Shown here: one piece after another, positions 12,158-23,225 of the stretch
How positions within the stretch are numbered: position 1 is the stretch's first letter
Layout of the letters: every line of letters begins with the position of its first letter
Notes under the pieces: generated by a model
Database searches by the model: none
Told to the model about the DNA's origin: nothing
What the model saw: only the letters and a program-made list of their open reading frames with translations
Translations under genes and position numbers: made by a program
Source: Patiria pectinifera
Taxonomy: Eukaryota; Echinodermata; Asteroidea; Valvatida; Asterinidae
Assembly: GCA_029964075.1 (NCBI GenBank)
Contig: CM057129.1
Coordinates: 21,877,430 to 21,941,429 of the forward strand
Length of the DNA: 64,000 nt
Reading direction: 5' to 3'

Positions 12158-12819
12158 CAGGGCGAGCCAGAAAGAAATTGACCTGGCCTGGATTAGTGAT
12201 TTTCCCCTTAAAAAGCAATTACATTTGACACACCAACGAAGAATATATATTAAACCAGACTGTTGTTCAACACATTTGGAAAAAAAAGGAATTACTGAAA
12301 TTGATCGATGCTTTGAGGAGTAATGCATATGTTACTAAAAAAATCTATTTTTACTGCTGTCTATGGAATGCCATTAGTAAGAACCATGGATTACACACAG
12401 TCTTTCAGACACAAACAAGATTTGTTTATAATTTTTGTCAAAAGTGAAACTTTATTTTTAGTATCAGATTTTGTGTTTTGAATATGAGGTTTTTTCAGAA
12501 ATGATAATGCTGATTTTTGTCTGTTTTCCTGTGAACATTTTCGTTCATTTATGTAGGGAGAAAAACGCCCTTGTGTCATTGTATTTGAACGGTAAATGAT
12601 CATTGGTAGACATTGAACTGAATGTTGTGGTGTTTGTATTAAAATAGGCATAACTTGTGAACATAGTACGCAAATTACGGGAAGTTTTCACAATTACTAG
12701 TCAATCATAATGTACTTTATCCCTATATTATGTTTATGAATTAAATGGTGCGATCAAGCCACACATTTGTTAAAGAAAAAAAAAATCCGCATGATGTCTC
12801 TATTGTTTTACTCGTCCTG
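12158..12819. mobile_element. TA-flanked mariner-like insertion inside the satellite
   Basis: The left end CAGGGCGAG (12158-12166) and the right end CTCGTCCTG (12811-12819) are inverted repeats with one mismatch in 9, and each is bordered by TA (12156-12157 and 12820-12821). The sequence interrupts the minisatellite: flanks read ...GACCTGTA and TACAAGGGCAAT..., which rejoin into a normal array unit. The TA duplication and CAGGG-type end fit the Tc1/mariner superfamily. The inside is AT-rich and has no transposase, so it is non-autonomous or decayed. Confidence 0.7.
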
Positions 12820-13575
12820 TACAAGGGCAATTCCTTGGTATAGTGACCTTACCTAACGAGGGGAATATATCATTGTTTTCTATAGTGACCTTTATATGAT
12901 GGTGTTATAACCCTACCTTTCCTTGTTATAGTGACATAAACCAGGGCAATATACCTTTCATTGGTATAATAACCTATGCCAGGTTAATATACATTTCCTT
13001 GTACTATAGAGACCAAAGTATACTTTTCCTTGGTATAATAACCTAAATCGGGTCGATATATCTTTCCTTGTATAGTGACCTATGCTATATCAGGGCAATA
13101 TACCTTTCCTTGTATAGTGACCAATACCAAGGTAATATTATACTTGTCCTTGGTATAATGACCTATACCAGGTCAATATAACTTTCCTTGTATAGTGACC
13201 TAGACTATACCAGGGCAATATACCTTTCCTTGTATAGTGACCTAGGCTATACCAGAGCAATATACCTTTCCTTGGTATAAAAACCTATACCAGGTCAATA
13301 TACCTTTTCTTGTTTAGTGACCTAGGGTATACCAGGGCAATATTCCTTTCCTTGTATAGTGACCTAGGCTATACCAGAGCAATATACCTTTCCTTGGTAT
13401 AATAACCTATACCAGGTCAATATACCTTTCCTTGTTTAGTGACCTAGGGTATACCAGGGCAATATTCCTTTCCTTGTATACCAGAGCAATATACCTTTCT
13501 TTGATATAATGACCTACACCTTTGATATAATGACCTACACCAGGTCAATATACCTTTCCTTTGTATTGTGACATC
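12820..13575. repeat. minisatellite array, right block, with higher-order structure
   Basis: Units of about 38-42 bp (CTTTCCTTG, TATAGTGACCTA, TATACCAGGGCAATATAC). Units of three types form a trimeric higher-order repeat of 122 bp. Near-identical copies start at 13225 and 13347, and a third begins at 13469 with an internal deletion. The block TTTGATATAATGACCTACACC is locally duplicated near 13500-13541. Array DNA is rich in TGACCT and AGGTCA half-sites. Confidence 0.9.
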
Positions 13576-14649
13576 TGTCTCTTTTTTCCTCCTGATACTG
13601 CGCTAAGCGTTGCCAGTACAAATCACATTAGAAAGAAATACACACACTTAAAAGGAAACACGAGCCTTTTTGAAGTCAAAATATACCCTGTCGTTTCCGC
13701 CAAATTCCTGCCCGTCATTTGCTTTCCTGCTCTCTCATGATAAGAGCAAACATCGCTTTAAAAAAAAAAGCGGATTTCGAGTCCGTACTAATCAATGTTG
13801 CCGCCTATTATCGAGTAGTGAGACCAGCACCGCGTGTTGCAGTTCACGCGGGGAGGGGTATGGTTGGGAGTTATAACACAGAGTGCCTTTGCCTCTACAA
13901 GGACCCTGGGTCTCGGTCATTAATCTTACGGAATAACCTAGAGAGGTGACGTGTGATGTCGATCTGCTGGAGTGATAAAATGCCGCCTGATGAATTGAAG
14001 TACATGTAATCCAAATTAACAGGGAATTTGCTACCCAGCTCCCACCGACTGGAGAGTTTGAATGTGCATTTGTTTTCAATGTAATTCGAGAGGTTATGGC
14101 ATTTCTCCCCAGACAAAATATGCAGGTTTTGGAGAAAACTGATAAACGCGGCTTGTTCTGGATTCGAGTTGTTGTTTTTGTTTGGATTGGGGGGTTTTGT
14201 GGGGGGGGTGGCTTGTTTATAAATTCCATTTTGTGGTTCAATTTTCCTAAATAATATATTACAAGGAAACTATTTAATACCGATTTTGTCTTCAAAATGA
14301 TGCAGAAATTCCACTAACCCCGTATTTTTATATTCGGTAATGTTCCAAAATGTAACTATGTCGTCAGTCAATTTTATGCAGTTTTTGGAAAGCCCATAAC
14401 CGTTCTAGTGCTCTTTTGAGCAATTTTCAAGGTGCCACACCCAAAAAGCATCGACCTATGTATGAACTTTAGCCTTTGTACGTAGCCACCCCCCCCCCTA
14501 TAGCCCATCAACTCACTGGCAAATCACAATTCGGTAGACCTCATTGTTTGATTCCCCGCTTCCCCCTTCCAGAGACCAATAATCACTTTTCATCTATTAC
14601 ATCAGTTTCCAAAGTTTTGATATTTCCATCGCCTTTCCCACATAGTATG
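13576..14649. other. no recognisable gene
   Basis: Contains a 167-codon minus-strand frame (13792-14295) whose N-terminal half includes a run of prolines from the G-rich tract near 14190-14210. The product matches nothing I recognise. A poly-C run lies at 14489-14498. Confidence 0.4.
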
Positions 14650-14943
14650 GCAGATACGTGATGTGATTGTGCCTTTAATGATACAAGCATTACATTTGGC
14701 ACACATTCAGAGTATGTCATGAGAAAGATATTTGGCTATAGGGCCATCGCGGACTTATCCCTTGAAAGAAATGTAGGTAGAATATCGTGCAATGGCAGCC
14801 ATTTTGAAAATTTTCAAAACTGCTTGTTGTTCCACCTATGTTTTTAGAAAAATATCTTTTTCATAACATACTCTGACTGTGTGCCAATTGCCATGCTTGT
14901 ATCTTCAAAGGCACAATTCCCCCAAATAAGTCCCCTATCTGCC
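14650..14943. mobile_element. MITE-like element with ~65-90 bp terminal inverted repeats
   Basis: The left arm, 14666 to about 14732, matches the reverse complement of about 14850-14917 (GTGCCTTT-ATACAAGCAT, TTGGCACACA, CAGAGTATGT, AAAGATATTT). A shorter outer match GGCAGATA at 14650-14657 pairs with TATCTGCC at 14936-14943. There is no coding capacity. Target-site duplication was not resolved, so the superfamily is unknown. Confidence 0.7.
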
Positions 14944-16162
14944 CCGGCCACAAACCATTTCGGAGAATCAGAGAATGCAGTGACGTTACAAACATGCAAG
15001 TTATCGCCCATCATGAGCTAAGTTGACTTTTGTCATTAGTAACTGACGTCAACCTGCCACGTATTACTGTGAAGTAATATTGTGCAACAAAGGCTTTGTA
15101 AATATTGTTTTTTCATACCCCGGAAGGAGGAAAGCAAAGGGGAGTAGGAAAAAATACATCCCACCCCAATTTCAACAGCCGAAGTCAACATTAAAGCTGT
15201 TGAAAAGAATGTTGCTAGAGGCACTGGCGACGGTGAAAAACTAGAATAGCCTACACAGTACAAAATGACTCTTATAATGTGTGCAATTGCAAAACGGGGG
15301 TGAAGCTATACATATAACAACTAAAGAATGAAATGAGAGTACTTCAGCGCTATTATATATCAAGCGCCTACTAGATATAGGGGCCTAGAAGTTTAAGCAG
15401 CAAATTAAGGGAGCTCTGTGCCATTCAACGATGATGGGTTGCATTTCACCTTGAACGTTAGCACGCTTACTAAACCTCACCTTATCGTCTTTAGTGGGAC
15501 ACGAATGACCGCTTGGTGACAAGTTCTTGGATCGTCAGATTACTTGTAAAGTTTCAAGCAAGTTTGAATAACAAGCAAATTTGCACTAAAGATGCGTCTC
15601 TCAAAGCGACATCACGTCGACAATTTCTAGGTACCAAGTGGTCTTGATAAAAATGTATTCGATATTATAAGCTGACCAAAATATGGGATTAAACACTTTT
15701 CAATTGCGGAAATTTAAGACGAGCGTTTTGATCAATTTGTCTTCGGGATTATAGGGTTTTCAATTTTCTACAATATGTTTCCCCTGAAAAGGGTAGCATT
15801 AGTTGACTAAACGACACAGCCATGAAATCTGCTAAACTAAGATATACATGTAAGCCTATTGATAACGATTTTAATCAGTCCCAATAAATTGTTCTATCAC
15901 GAAAAAGTCGGGTTTAGCTGACTAAGATCCAAACTCCATGTGTGTTTCCTACAAGACGTAAATCACAAATGCACAAAGAGAAAGCCATAAAATGTTACCA
16001 AAAGAGGAAACTTGATACGATGACAAATAGACAAAATAAATAACAATCTGCACACCAGCAAACAAAAATCTGCCAGAGCAAACAATTATCAAGACTCCAA
16101 GGTTTATTTCCCGCGGGACGTGAATCACAAATAGAATGTCCCGGGACATTTCAGCCAGCGGG
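14944..16162. other. no recognisable gene
   Basis: Unique-looking sequence. A short direct repeat, GACGTRAATCACAAAT, occurs at about 15956 and 16119; the second copy sits in a small CCCGGGAC-containing hairpin. Confidence 0.4.
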
Positions 16163-16647
16163 CATATGGGTGCAGACCAGTAAATCGGTCCGAAATTGCC
16201 TGCGCCGGCCAAATCACGATTTGCATGCCCTCAAAATCTTCGGTATTTGAGCATGCTGTGGGCCATGAACTTGAGGGTTTGTAAAAAATATGGGTGGAAG
16301 CCGTGCACAGGACTGGGAGCTTGCAGTTCTGTGTAATTTTGATGTAATTTGGACCCTAAAAGCGCTCTATTTTGCAACGGAGTGTAGGCATCGTTTTTTA
16401 AAATGGCGATGGGCTTCAGGACTATTTTCAGGGGTGATCATCTTCAGATGGAAATTTCTCCTAAAAGACATCAGTTGACCTCCCAAAAATTGAAAAGAAA
16501 ATGAAAGATGATGAAATAAGCTTTAATTTGATGTGTGTCTGGAACACCTTGGAGAGTTGTGAGTATTTTTCCCAAATTTTTGAAGTGGGAGCATTTACCA
16601 TTGGGGTCTATGGAAGGGGGTCTTATTTACTGGTCTGCTACCATATG
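16163..16647 (-). mobile_element. family A TIR element, copy 1
   Basis: The element is bounded by 23-bp inverted repeats at 16163-16185 and 16625-16647 (21 of 23 matched; core GCAGACCAGTAAAT). The interior aligns in reverse complement along its whole length with 53062-53560 and, in two pieces, with 28488-28641 and 31142-31452. Shared landmarks include AAATCACGATTTGCATGCCC, TAGAGCG-TTTT and AAGATGATCA. It encodes nothing recognisable, so it is a non-autonomous DNA transposon family. It is probably the most intact of the three copies in its ends. Confidence 0.8.
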
Positions 16648-19600
16648 GTCACTTTCCTGGCGCAGTGTAACTCCCTGGTGTGCCACAGCCGAACCTGCAC
16701 CAGACCATTGGTGTAACTGATATGTGTTGGACTTGATCTCGATTTTACCCAAGTTGTTGTTGTTGTTTTGGGGTGTTTTTTTTAGCAACGAAACTTGAAT
16801 ATCGACATACGTTTTGCAAAGAGAATGAAGGTGAACTATCGAGAAAACATCCACTAGATTTCATAATTGAATGAACTGATGCTAAACCTTACTAGGCTGT
16901 ATTAAGTATTGGCGACTTTCGATGATTAACATAACATAAGAAGGTTTCAGTTGCACATCGTGGATTTCCCCTTTCTATAGCTTTGTTTGTTCACTTTATT
17001 TCAAACATTCTGAAGTTTAAATCCACGGCTTTTAGTTGAATACTGAGAGAAAACTAAGGACATGTACATTTTTTAATTCATTTTGTTCAGGGGCCCCAGT
17101 GTACGTGGCCTGTCAACTCGCACAGATTTAAAACGGATCTTTATTCACGCTCTGTGGGCAGGACACATCTTGCCCAAGCTATAACAGCACCCGAGGGTAC
17201 CTGATAATTTAACAACGCCTCACCCAGGTAAATTGTTGCGGTAATGCATTTTGCCTTCACATCTGCTAGATAACTTAGCCTCAATACTTCCATTTCTTCG
17301 CGTCTGCCTTGTTGCCTATTCCCTTGACTTAATTTTGCCCTTGTCCTTGGCTTTGTGATTTCACACCTTGAGTTCAAGTTTAATAATATTCATTGGATCG
17401 CCTCTGCAATCCGATCACGTCTACAAAAATTCCGTTCGAAAATAGGAGCAACAGAAACGGCCTCGTGGGGTCTGGATAAGAGAAGATAAAGCTGGTTGAT
17501 AAGACAATCTGCATTTTACTTGATGCTGCCGGGAGGATGGTCCCCCCCCCCAACATGACACACAGCTCAGACAGACGTCAAGCAAACCAGTAGTAATCAA
17601 TAAGCCAACACCTTTAGCGTCACGAACTACACGTAAGGTCCACTGGCAACATACGTCCGGGTCAGAGCATATCGACGTTTAACAAAACGCTGTCTTTGTA
17701 TCTCGAGGTTGGCTTATTAGGCTGTTTTCTGCGCAAATTACCTTTTGCGGTTGAGATGGTCCAATCCTGTCGATTGCCATCCAATTAAACCTGCCAAGGT
17801 CAACCTTGACGAGTTGACGTTTTAAACATGCGACAATAATCTCCGTGCGGAAAAAAAAACGTTTGTGTGCCACACCAGTGTGGTTGCTCTTCGTTATATC
17901 GTTGTATAATGGATTGGGTTTATCTCGAAAACTGCAAGGAGAGATTTAAAAGGGTTTAACGCAATACCTGCAACCCTGGTGTATAAACGGTTTCATTAAA
18001 AGATACTGCTCCGTCCTGCTTCTCCGCCGTGGTACTCTTTAAAATCTTCTTTTTTATGAAATCGAATTTGTCTTTAAATATTATTACGTTATGAACCGTA
18101 AAATGAGCCATTTTGCTTAAGTGTTGCCCTACAGTACGTAGCACAATTTTAAATTCTGCTATAGATTGCTACAGCACAAATAAATGTGTTTGTATCCATT
18201 ATTGTTCGCGCATAGCACACGATAGAAGTAATAGTTTTGAAGCACCAATGAAATCGAGTGTTTAATGTAAAAGTGCTCTTTTCGATCAAAAAAAATTCGC
18301 TAATTTCAGAATTTTTTTAACGGAATTTCTTAGCAGAGCACGTAACTTTCACAATATGAACAATGAAAAAAGAGAGGAAGATGTGGATGAATGAGTAATA
18401 TAAATGATATCATGCAGATCAGTAAACAAACCCTCCCCTTCCATTTGTTACATTTGGCTTGCGAACACCGAGAGGCCACGACCAACGTCCGTTGAATTGT
18501 ATGGTATACGATCGATGATTTCTAGTCACATCGGCCAGACGGTTACTCATTAACATCTGACACGAAGGTTAAGCACTGAAGAAATCAATTCTCTCATCTA
18601 TCTGACTGCACTTTCTTTGTCCAATATTATTACTTTGCCAGCTCGGTGTCTGTGTACTCACTTTGTTCGATTAAAGGTCGTTTGTGTTTTTAGCTAAAGC
18701 AAGTAATATCCGCTCTTTTCTACTTGCTCTTGAATCATTAATTTGACAGAATTTATGTAAAATTACAAATTATTTACAAATTTCTGCAAATGCACACTCT
18801 GTGAATTGAGAATGCATTGTCCTGCTCTCAAAACAGCATCTTCATTATTACACCGCATTAATAATTTATTCCTTTATTCTTTGCAGTTATAAATTATCCG
18901 AATCAAAATTGATGAAACGCTACCAGACAATTCCGCGAAAATGATCCGTCATACCAAAAATATCAACAAATCAACTCCCACGTAAAAATAATAATAATAA
19001 TTTCAGAAATTGGTGCGTGGGTAAAATGGTTTGTCCGGCTTGTTATCCTCGAGATTAGCATTTTGTGCGCTATAAATCCCCCCTTTTGGATAGCACAAGA
19101 TATTAAAACGCATGTCACAAGCAGACACCTGTTGAATAAGGGAAACCTTTGGCAGTTACTGAAGTAATTACAGGGGTTTACGCGACATTCTTCGGTTTCA
19201 GTTGCGCTATTGAAGTGGAAAACACAATGTGACTGGTTCCCACGAAATGAGTCTTATGGACATTTTCCACATGTCAGCTTTTTGCATGACAGAATGAGCA
19301 TACTCGGATCTCCAGTTCGATATATCTCTTAAGCTGACATCATGACATCCAGATATTATGTAGGTGAACATTTCGACTGTTCTGGCTAAAACACAAACGT
19401 GTGAGAAGCCAATTTCGAAAAAGTAGCTCTGGGCGACTTGTGACCCATTTTTGGGGTCAAAAATGATAAACATAAATAAATGATGATTGCCCAAGTAGCA
19501 ACAAGGGGATGCCCTTTTCTTCCGTCGGACGCCCAGAGTGCCTGACTGTTATACGCTGTTTTATACAAAAACTATATTTTTCTTACCTTAAGTAGCCCGG

Positions 19601-20085
19601 ACCAGAGGAGCTCAAATACGTAGCACGACGATGTTAAACAGCCAGTGTTCTCTTATGAACGATGTTAAGTGCTAACAGAGTTGCTCTTGTGCTGCAACTT
19701 CTGGGAATAAAGGAGATATCAACTATCAGTGAAAAGCAGCGTCGGTACTAAATATAAACGGCATAACAACACTAAAGCTACGACAGTGGCTTCGGAGATA
19801 CTTGGAGGGGCAAACAGCAAAATGTCAAGCGCCTCTGCTTGAGCCTGTTTACCAGCACAAACTGATATCGATGGCTTTTTGTTCATATCGGTAAATTGAT
19901 ATCCGAGTAATAACGTTTGTGCGTGAGCTGCACAACACAAACATGTCACTGTTATGCAAAAGCTTCAGCTTACCCTAAGCATAAGATGCGTTACATTATG
20001 TTTTATATGCACACACATCCACTCGACGGGATGTTAACAGATGCTGCACTTTGATATTTCGTCAGCTGATGAATGCGGTTCTGCG
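16648..20085. other. no recognisable gene
   Basis: AT-rich unique-looking sequence with scattered homopolymers (poly-C at 17541-17550). The longest frame is 95 codons (19207-19494, minus) and is not recognised. A GAACGATGTTAA word recurs at 19618-19670. No RNA gene is visible. Confidence 0.4.
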
Positions 20086-20260
20086 GGGGCATCAGTCGCT
20101 TTGTAAGCTGGAAGCGGGCGGGAGCGGTGGTTTGTGGCGGTTAAGATTCATTGAGCCAATAGGAGCACGCTGTTAAATATTCACCCGCCACCATTGCCTT
20201 TGGATTGGTCCCATGCAATACATTTTCTCCTTTATCCCACCCTGCCATTTAAGCCATACA
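20086..20260. promoter_or_regulatory. promoter-like GC-box / CCAAT cluster
   Basis: A locally GC-richer stretch carries AGCGGGCGGGAGCG (20112-20125), GAGCCAATAGG (20154-20164) and the inverted CCAAT box GGATTGGTCC (20203-20212). GC boxes with opposed CCAAT boxes are usual in animal proximal promoters. No downstream exon is identifiable on either side, so this stays a motif-level call. Confidence 0.25.
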
Positions 20261-20450
20261 CGATAAACCTTAATTCTGCACACCCGAAACGTAACGAGCC
20301 GAGATGATTGCGCATGTCATCTAGTTCATTTGAATGTAAACAATTATTATTGGATGGTAGAAGAAATAAATAAAAGGATTTTCCTGCTACAATTTCTGAA
20401 AATCAAAGGGGGTTTCTGTCATCTAAAAGGTTACTCGCCCTTCCGTTGTA

Positions 20451-20898
20451 CAGGGTGGTGCAAAAAGAAGGAAACCCATTTTTGACAGGAATTTTAACCC
20501 ACTTACTTAACTAACTGGCACTGTTTTTGTTTTAAAATGTTATGAAGTATAGCTTTTCAACCATACATGGTGAAAAAAAAACGATTAAAAAATCGCAAGA
20601 ATAGTGTTATTATGCTAATTTGAATACAAGTCACCAAAATCCATGTTGACCACGTGTAAGTCTAGTATAGTGTTTTTTTGTCTTCAAATCAAGCTCCGGA
20701 GCTCAGTCAAGCGGATGAAAATAAAGCCGTCCGTGGACAAACAGGTTTGGCACATGAAGTTGTTAAACTGCCATATCTCAGAGACAAAATTTGCATTTGC
20801 AATCATTGTTTGTCACTTACGATTAAACATCAATATTTTAATATAAGTAGGTGAAAATTGCTGTCAAAAGTGGGTTTCCTTCTTTTTGCAGCACCCTG
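20451..20898. mobile_element. Tc1/mariner-type MITE with 38-bp inverted repeats
   Basis: The termini 20451-20488 and 20861-20898 are inverted repeats with 36 of 38 matches, beginning CAGGGTGSTGCAAAAAGAAG. TA flanks both sides (20449-20450 and 20899-20900), the hallmark target duplication of the Tc1/mariner group. The 370-bp interior is AT-rich and encodes no transposase, so it depends on another element. High arm identity suggests fairly recent activity compared with other repeats in the window. Confidence 0.9.
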
Positions 20899-21499
20899 TA
20901 ACTTCATGTTTATTAAGGTCTGAAATCACGAAGCGGTTTATTTTTTCGTTGAAAATGGAATATTACACGTACAAGGAAGTTAAATCATCTTCAAGTCAAC
21001 CCTGTTCAAAATTTGTTTTGTTTCCGTTGCGTTAATAAGTAAAATGAATTGGTTAAACTAAAAGTTTGAAATAAACGTGTGCATGTCACAATTACAATCA
21101 CTATAATCAATATTATGTGATGATATCATATTTAACATGGACGCGCAGGATCAGGATTGAGTTAAAAAAAAAATATAGTGTGATCAACCTCTGGACAATG
21201 CGTAGAACGGTTCTGCACGTAGCAAAACAAACCTTGTTCTAAAGTCATTAAATAAACACTACACCTGCCATATCACGGGTCAAGCAAGTTAAACTGTTGA
21301 GGGGGTTAATATGAATACCTTTGGTTCTCTGGTTTCCTAAAGATTGCTCTGCCACTATAAAACCACTCATTTAGATGAACATTTATATTTTTCCAATGCG
21401 GGTTGTTTACTATTCGTACTAGTTAGACACCTAATGAGCTCACCGGGAGTTTGTATTCTGGTTAATGCTGTCATGGGTTGTTATAGTAGATCTCAGTCT

Positions 21500-21825
21500 T
21501 CTGAAATGACGTTAATTAATATTGAATCTGCGAAGTGGCTTTTGGTTTTCCCGAAACGACTTTCCGTAACGGGCAGTGATGGATGGCTGTCATCAGACCT
21601 AACGACGTCCGTGCTCACAATTCGCTTACAAAGTTGGGCTAAAACCTTTCAAGCTTTGCAAAACAACCCTGCCTTACAATCTATTCTAGGGGAAAAAGGT
21701 CAACCAGCAAGGAGCGTGGTAGACTAGTCCGGATCCTAACCTTTGTTTAATCTTCCCCTCCCGTCCACCTTCGAGACATCCTTCGTGATGAGCGAGCGTG
21801 ACAGATGTAGGTCTGCGAGTGCCTT
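21500..21825. repeat. local duplication, copy 1
   Basis: Aligns, with gaps, to 22915-23225 in the same orientation. Shared blocks in order: GACGTTAAT, GTGATGGATG, ACCTAACGAC, the CTTACAATCTATT / CTTGCAATTTACT pair, GTCAACCAG, GCACGGTAGA-like, TTTGTTTA, TCCACCT and GTAGGTCTG. It overlaps a 127-codon plus frame (21344-21727) that is not preserved in copy 2, so coding is unlikely. Confidence 0.6.
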
Positions 21826-22914
21826 AGAATGAACGCTTAATGAAATCTGGTCAGAGACGCCCCTCACAATAATTGCTTGAACTGACCTGAATTACAGTAG
21901 CGCAGTTATGACATATTTCGACGATATACGTATAATACGTTTACGTTTACGTTATTCGTCTCTAGACATTCTTCAAACACTCACTGACATAGGGTGACGG
22001 TCACGAGCTACAGTCCCCAACAAATGGCTTTGTTTCTTTGAAAATTGTAAATTCAAGTTCGGCTATACTTCATTCTAAATAATGTCACCTTTAAATGACC
22101 CAGTTCAATGCCTGCCTTTTATGCCTGCCTTTGTCAAGATACTTCGTTCTAATTTTAAACCACCAAAAAAGCAGGGTCCAAAGTAGTTTTGCAGAAAGAA
22201 GATTTGCAGAAAGCCTTTTCACGTAAGCCTATTCTTTAGCTACGTTTAAACGTCCACCGTGGTATATCAAGTCATTGTGCAGTGATCGCCTTCTTGTGTG
22301 GCAGATGTTCTCTGACGCCCAATTTGATAGTTCACGACTCAAAGAGTAACTTGTTAAAGGTATGGACTACATCATTTGTCATTTGTGCATTTGTTTCGTT
22401 TGAAGCAACAAAGGTGCTCAAAATCTAAAGAAGGGTGCTTAACAACATTCAGCCGATGGCAGCTACGCGATGTCACACACTGAACCGACGAATTATAGCA
22501 ACCGTGCATGTGTTGCGCGCACCGGTCGCCGAATTAATAACAAATTACTAACGGAAATTTAAAAAAATGCGTCTTTAGACGCATCTTTGGAAATGACCTT
22601 CTTTTAATGCTTTCTTCAAAATGACAGCAAGAAAAAATAATTTCACAAGGAGTTTAGTGCCATTACTATATCTTTAAACAAAACCAAGTGAGCTTTTCAA
22701 TAATTTTGTCAGTTACTTTTTTGATAGCTGCAGCTGTACTCTACGTTTAAGTTTGTCTGTCACTTATGTGGGTCTTCAGATTTACCCTAAGGCTCAAAAT
22801 ACATGCAATTTCTAATATTTCCCATGAAGCTTGCCCAGCACGATAGTGACTTCCAACGAAAGCTTTCTCTCAGCTAATGATGTTATAGGTCATCATAGTA
22901 CATTTACATTATCT

Positions 22915-23225
22915 CATTCGACGTTAATCATCGAGACATTATTAATGGTGTACGGTTTCCTATGACATTTGCTAAATGGGTGTGATGGATGACTGCTGTC
23001 GGACCTAACGACAATCATGCTTACACTTAGCTATCAGAGTTGCACTCATGACTACATTACTTGCTAAAGGACCGTGCCTTGCAATTTACTGTGAAAATGT
23101 CAACCAGAAACGAGCACGGTAGAGGAACGAGGATAATTCTTTCTTTGTTTATTAAATTTAGCATTCCACCTCCGCGCCGTTATTTTGGGATGAGGGACGG
23201 TGACAGTTATAGGTCTGTGCATGCT
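22915..23225. repeat. local duplication, copy 2
   Basis: Diverged partner of 21500-21825, about 1.4 kb downstream and in the same orientation. The order of conserved blocks is kept and indels are frequent. No terminal inverted repeats are visible, so this could be an old tandem duplication or two members of a dispersed repeat. Confidence 0.6.

Noticed and set aside
13792-14295. 167-codon minus-strand frame
   Set aside because: No recognisable domain; a poly-proline run comes from a G-rich tract, and no splice or conservation evidence can be seen.
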